Source of the DNA: Bacteroides sp.
GTDB lineage: Bacteria; Bacteroidota; Bacteroidia; Bacteroidales; Bacteroidaceae
Length of the DNA: 34,966 nt
NCBI GenBank assembly: GCA_017471925.1
Contig: JAFURM010000006.1
Coordinates: 1 to 34,966 of the forward strand
Direction of reading: 5' to 3'
This document shows positions 32,848 through 34,966 of the stretch, piece after piece. The first letter of the stretch is position 1; each line of letters opens with the position of its first letter. The notes under the pieces are model-generated. The model searched no databases, was not told the DNA's origin, and was given only the letters and a program-made list of their open reading frames with translations. A program made the position numbers and the translations under genes.

Positions 32848-34545
32848 TCAATCATTCATCAGTTTCCGGTAGCGCACGCGGGTGGGTTCTTCTCTGCCCA
32901 ATCGCTTCAGCTTGTTCTCCTCATATTCAGAATAGGAGCCTTCAAAGAAGAAGACGTTGGAATCGCCCTCAAAAGCAAGGATGTGCGTACAGATGCGGTC
33001 GAGGAACCAACGGTCGTGGCTGATGACCACGGCACAACCGGCAAAGTTCTCCAAGCCCTCCTCCAATGCACGAAGCGTGTTCACGTCAATGTCATTGGTA
33101 GGCTCGTCAAGCAACAGCACGTTGCCCTCCTCTTTCAGGCAGAGAGCCAGATGCAGGCGGTTACGTTCACCACCGGAGAGCACACCGCAGAGTTTTTCCT
33201 GATCGGCACCCGAGAAGTTGAAACGGCTCAGATAGGCACGGGCATTCACGTCGCGGCCACCCATTCGGATAAGGTCGTTGCCACCGCTGATGACCTGATA
33301 CACACTCTTGTTGGGGTCAATATCCTTGTGTTGCTGATCCACATAGGCCACCTTCACGGTCTCTCCCACCTCAAACTCACCTTTGTCAGCCTTCTCCAAG
33401 CCCATGATGAGACGGAAAAGCGTAGTCTTGCCCGCACCATTGGGGCCGATGATGCCCACAATGCCATTGGGCGGCAACATGAAGTTGAGGTCATCGAAGA
33501 GCAGTTTCTCGCCGAAAGCCTTGGCCACATGTTTGGCCTCAATGACCTTGTTGCCCAAGCGAGGGCCGTTGGGGATGAATATCTCCAGTTTTTCTTCCTT
33601 CTCCTTCACGTCCTCGTTCAGCAGTTTGTCGTAAGAATTCAAGCGGGCCTTTCCCTTAGCCTGACGTGCCTTGGGAGCCATGCGCACCCACTCCAACTCG
33701 CGTTCAAGCGTCTTGCGGCGTTTGCTCGCCGTCTTCTCTTCCATCTCCATGCGCTTGGTCTTCTGGTCAAGCCAGCTGCTATAGTTGCCTTTCCAGGGAA
33801 TACCCTCGCCACGGTCAAGCTCAAGAATCCATCCGGCCACATGATCCAAGAAGTAGCGGTCGTGAGTCACGGCTATCACCGTACCTTCATACTGCTGCAG
33901 GTGTTGCTCTAACCAGTCGATGGATTCAGCATCCAGGTGGTTGGTCGGCTCGTCGAGCAACAGGATGTCCGGCTTCTGAAGCAACAGGCGGCAGAGAGCC
34001 ACACGACGGCGTTCACCACCCGACAGGTGCTCCACCGATTGGTCTTCGGGCGGGCAGCGGAGAGCATCCATGGCACGCTCCAACTTGCTGTCCAGATTCC
34101 AGGCATCAGTAGCATCAATGATATCCTGCAACTCAGCCTGTCGTGTGAAGAGCTTGTCCATCTTGTCCGGGTCTTCATAATATTCGGGCAAGCCGAACTT
34201 CTGATTAATCTCCTCATACTCCGTCAGGGCATCCACAATAGGCTGTACACCCTCCATCACACACTCCTTCACCGTCTTCGTAGGATCCAGATAAGGTTCC
34301 TGTGCCAGGTAGCCCACCGAATAGCCGGGCGAAAACACCACCTCACCCTGATAGGACTTGTCCAATCCGGCAATAATCTTCAGCAGCGTAGACTTTCCCG
34401 AGCCGTTCAAGCCGATAATGCCAATCTTTGCGCCATAAAAGAAAGAAAGGTAGATGTTCTTCAGCACCTGTTTATTGTTTTGGGGGATAACCTTGTTCAA
34501 TCCCACCATGGAGAAAATAATCTTTTTGTCGTCAACTGTTGCCAT
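32848..34545 (-). CDS. ettA: Energy-dependent translational throttle protein EttA, ABC-F family (565 aa)
   Basis: EttA binds the ribosomal E site and gates the start of elongation according to ATP/ADP level. It is a soluble protein with two ABC ATPase domains and no membrane part. The first Walker A is GLNGSGKST (45-53), with LSGGERRRVALCRLL and LLLDEPTNHLDAESI. The second set is GPNGAGKTT, LSGGERNRLHLALCL and LLLDEPTNDIDVNTL. The linker KRMEMEEKTASKRRKTLERE and the RMAPKARQAKGKARL segment are typical of EttA. Length and ends match the family (about 555 residues). It is transcribed alone, with a promoter box 41 bases upstream and its own terminator. Confidence 0.97.
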   Translation of the reverse strand: MATVDDKKIIFSMVGLNKVIPQNNKQVLKNIYLSFFYGAKIGIIGLNGSGKSTLLKIIAGLDKSYQGEVVFSPGYSVGYLAQEPYLDPTKTVKECVMEGVQPIVDALTEYEEINQKFGLPEYYEDPDKMDKLFTRQAELQDIIDATDAWNLDSKLERAMDALRCPPEDQSVEHLSGGERRRVALCRLLLQKPDILLLDEPTNHLDAESIDWLEQHLQQYEGTVIAVTHDRYFLDHVAGWILELDRGEGIPWKGNYSSWLDQKTKRMEMEEKTASKRRKTLERELEWVRMAPKARQAKGKARLNSYDKLLNEDVKEKEEKLEIFIPNGPRLGNKVIEAKHVAKAFGEKLLFDDLNFMLPPNGIVGIIGPNGAGKTTLFRLIMGLEKADKGEFEVGETVKVAYVDQQHKDIDPNKSVYQVISGGNDLIRMGGRDVNARAYLSRFNFSGADQEKLCGVLSGGERNRLHLALCLKEEGNVLLLDEPTNDIDVNTLRALEEGLENFAGCAVVISHDRWFLDRICTHILAFEGDSNVFFFEGSYSEYEENKLKRLGREEPTRVRYRKLMND

Positions 34546-34585
34546 ACATTGTTATATTTATGAATTATGATGATAGTCCGTTTTA

Positions 34586-34593
34586 CAAATGTA
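34586..34593 (-). promoter_or_regulatory. Promoter -7 box of ettA
   Basis: TACATTTG on the minus strand is a full -7 match 41 bases before the ATG at 34545. A small GAGGATGTCCTC-type dyad lies just upstream. A second -7-like box, TAACTTTG, lies at 34619-34626. Neither has a well-spaced TTTG. Confidence 0.45.
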
Positions 34594-34645
34594 CCTGAGG
34601 ATGTCCTCAATACGAGGGCAAAGTTAAGAAAAAAAGCCGTATATC

Positions 34646-34677
34646 CTTGCATTTCCCCCAAAAACCGCCTATATTTG
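34646..34677 (+). promoter_or_regulatory. Promoter of the tRNA-Lys gene
   Basis: CTTG (34646-34649) and TATATTTG (34670-34677) are separated by 20 bases, with a full match at -7. The box ends 24 bases before the mature tRNA 5' end. Confidence 0.65.
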
Positions 34678-34701
34678 CACCCGCTTAACAGCAAACAGTC
34701 T

Positions 34702-34774
34702 GATTCGCTAGCTCAGCAGGTAGAGCACAACACTTTTAATGTTGGGGTCTTGGGTTCGAGCCCCAAGCGGATCA
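34702..34774 (+). tRNA. trnK: tRNA-Lys (anticodon UUU)
   Basis: A full cloverleaf can be folded by eye. The acceptor GATTCGC pairs with GCGGATC with one G:U, and the discriminator base is A. The D arm is GCTC/GAGC. The anticodon stem is CAACA/TGTTG with loop CTTTTAA, giving anticodon TTT. The T arm is TTGGG/CCCAA around TTCGAGC. The mature length is 73 bases. CCA is not encoded (CTG follows). Confidence 0.97.
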
Positions 34775-34781
34775 CTGAAAG

Positions 34782-34810
34782 AAGGGACTTGAAAAGGTCC
34801 CTTTCTTTTT
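34782..34810 (+). terminator. Intrinsic terminator after tRNA-Lys
   Basis: AAGGGAC (34782-34788) pairs with GTCCCTT (34797-34803). A T-rich tail with five consecutive T residues follows on the plus strand. It starts eight bases after the tRNA. Confidence 0.75.
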
Positions 34811-34966
34811 CTAATATTCTTATCGCCTTTGATTATCAAAAGGTTACAAATCACTATCAGGTATTCACATTGAGTGTGGCACCAATAAAAAAAAGAGGTA
34901 AAGGTGACACCGTTGGACATAAAAAGCCACTTTCGGACGGTTTTTGTGTTACAGCAGTTGTGTTAC
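34811..34966. other. AT-rich tail after tRNA-Lys with short repeats, no gene seen
   Basis: No coding sequence is convincing here. TTGTGTTAC occurs twice at the very end (34944-34952 and 34958-34966). GTGGCACC and GTGACACC lie just before. The 3' side of a tRNA is a common integration site, but no integrase or att duplication is visible inside the window. Confidence 0.4.

Noticed and set aside
34708-34920. A 70-codon minus-strand frame crossing tRNA-Lys
   Set aside because: Part of it is simply the reverse complement of the tRNA, a frequent false protein call.

Overview
The window comes from a member of the Bacteroidota, most likely a gut Bacteroides or close relative. The evidence is a SusC/SusD polysaccharide utilization locus, BACON and DUF5689 lipoproteins, a short lysine-type SerA, and repeated matches to the Bacteroides promoter form TTTG-N19 to 21-TAnnTTTG. 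Genes start without obvious Shine-Dalgarno sequences. Base composition is fairly even, with AT-rich intergenic gaps. I cannot fix the species. Almost everything is read from the minus strand; the exceptions are one ATP-grasp-like gene and a tRNA-Lys.

Layout. 1-2202: the first 734 residues of pyruvate:ferredoxin oxidoreductase, cut by the window edge. 2239-3417: a P-loop ATPase, divergent from an ATP-grasp-like gene (3557-4765) that converges on and overlaps a two-gene chromate-transporter-type pair (4733-5820). 5821-6251: a 431-base gap holding the pair's promoter and a strange array of about 24-base repeats. 6252-18435: a pectin-type utilization locus (SusC, SusD, PL1 pectate lyase, two poorly defined alpha/alpha-barrel glycosidases). 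18638-21917: serC-serA-DUF1015, a serine biosynthesis operon. 22107-23444: a DbpA-like DEAD-box helicase. 23622-32606: a surface lipoprotein, two exported nucleases, a TonB-dependent receptor and a DUF5689 lipoprotein. 32848-34545: ettA. 34702-34774: tRNA-Lys, followed by an AT-rich tail that may border an integrated element.

How the genes work together. In the pectin locus, SusD and SusC would bind and import oligosaccharides released by the PL1 lyase, and the two glycosidases would trim them. In the serine operon SerA oxidises 3-phosphoglycerate and SerC transaminates the product; the DUF1015 partner has no assigned role but carries a DGHHR motif.

The strongest candidate for an undescribed system is 23622-32606. 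A NUC1-type DNA/RNA endonuclease and an endonuclease/exonuclease/phosphatase-fold enzyme, both with export signals, are encoded with an outer-membrane receptor and two surface lipoproteins. The simplest reading is a SusCD-like machine for harvesting extracellular nucleic acid or its phosphate and nucleosides. Its promoter carries an exact 11-base tandem direct repeat. Both this operon and the pectin locus end in non-coding arrays of 23 to 24 base repeats with different sequences, which I do not recognise.
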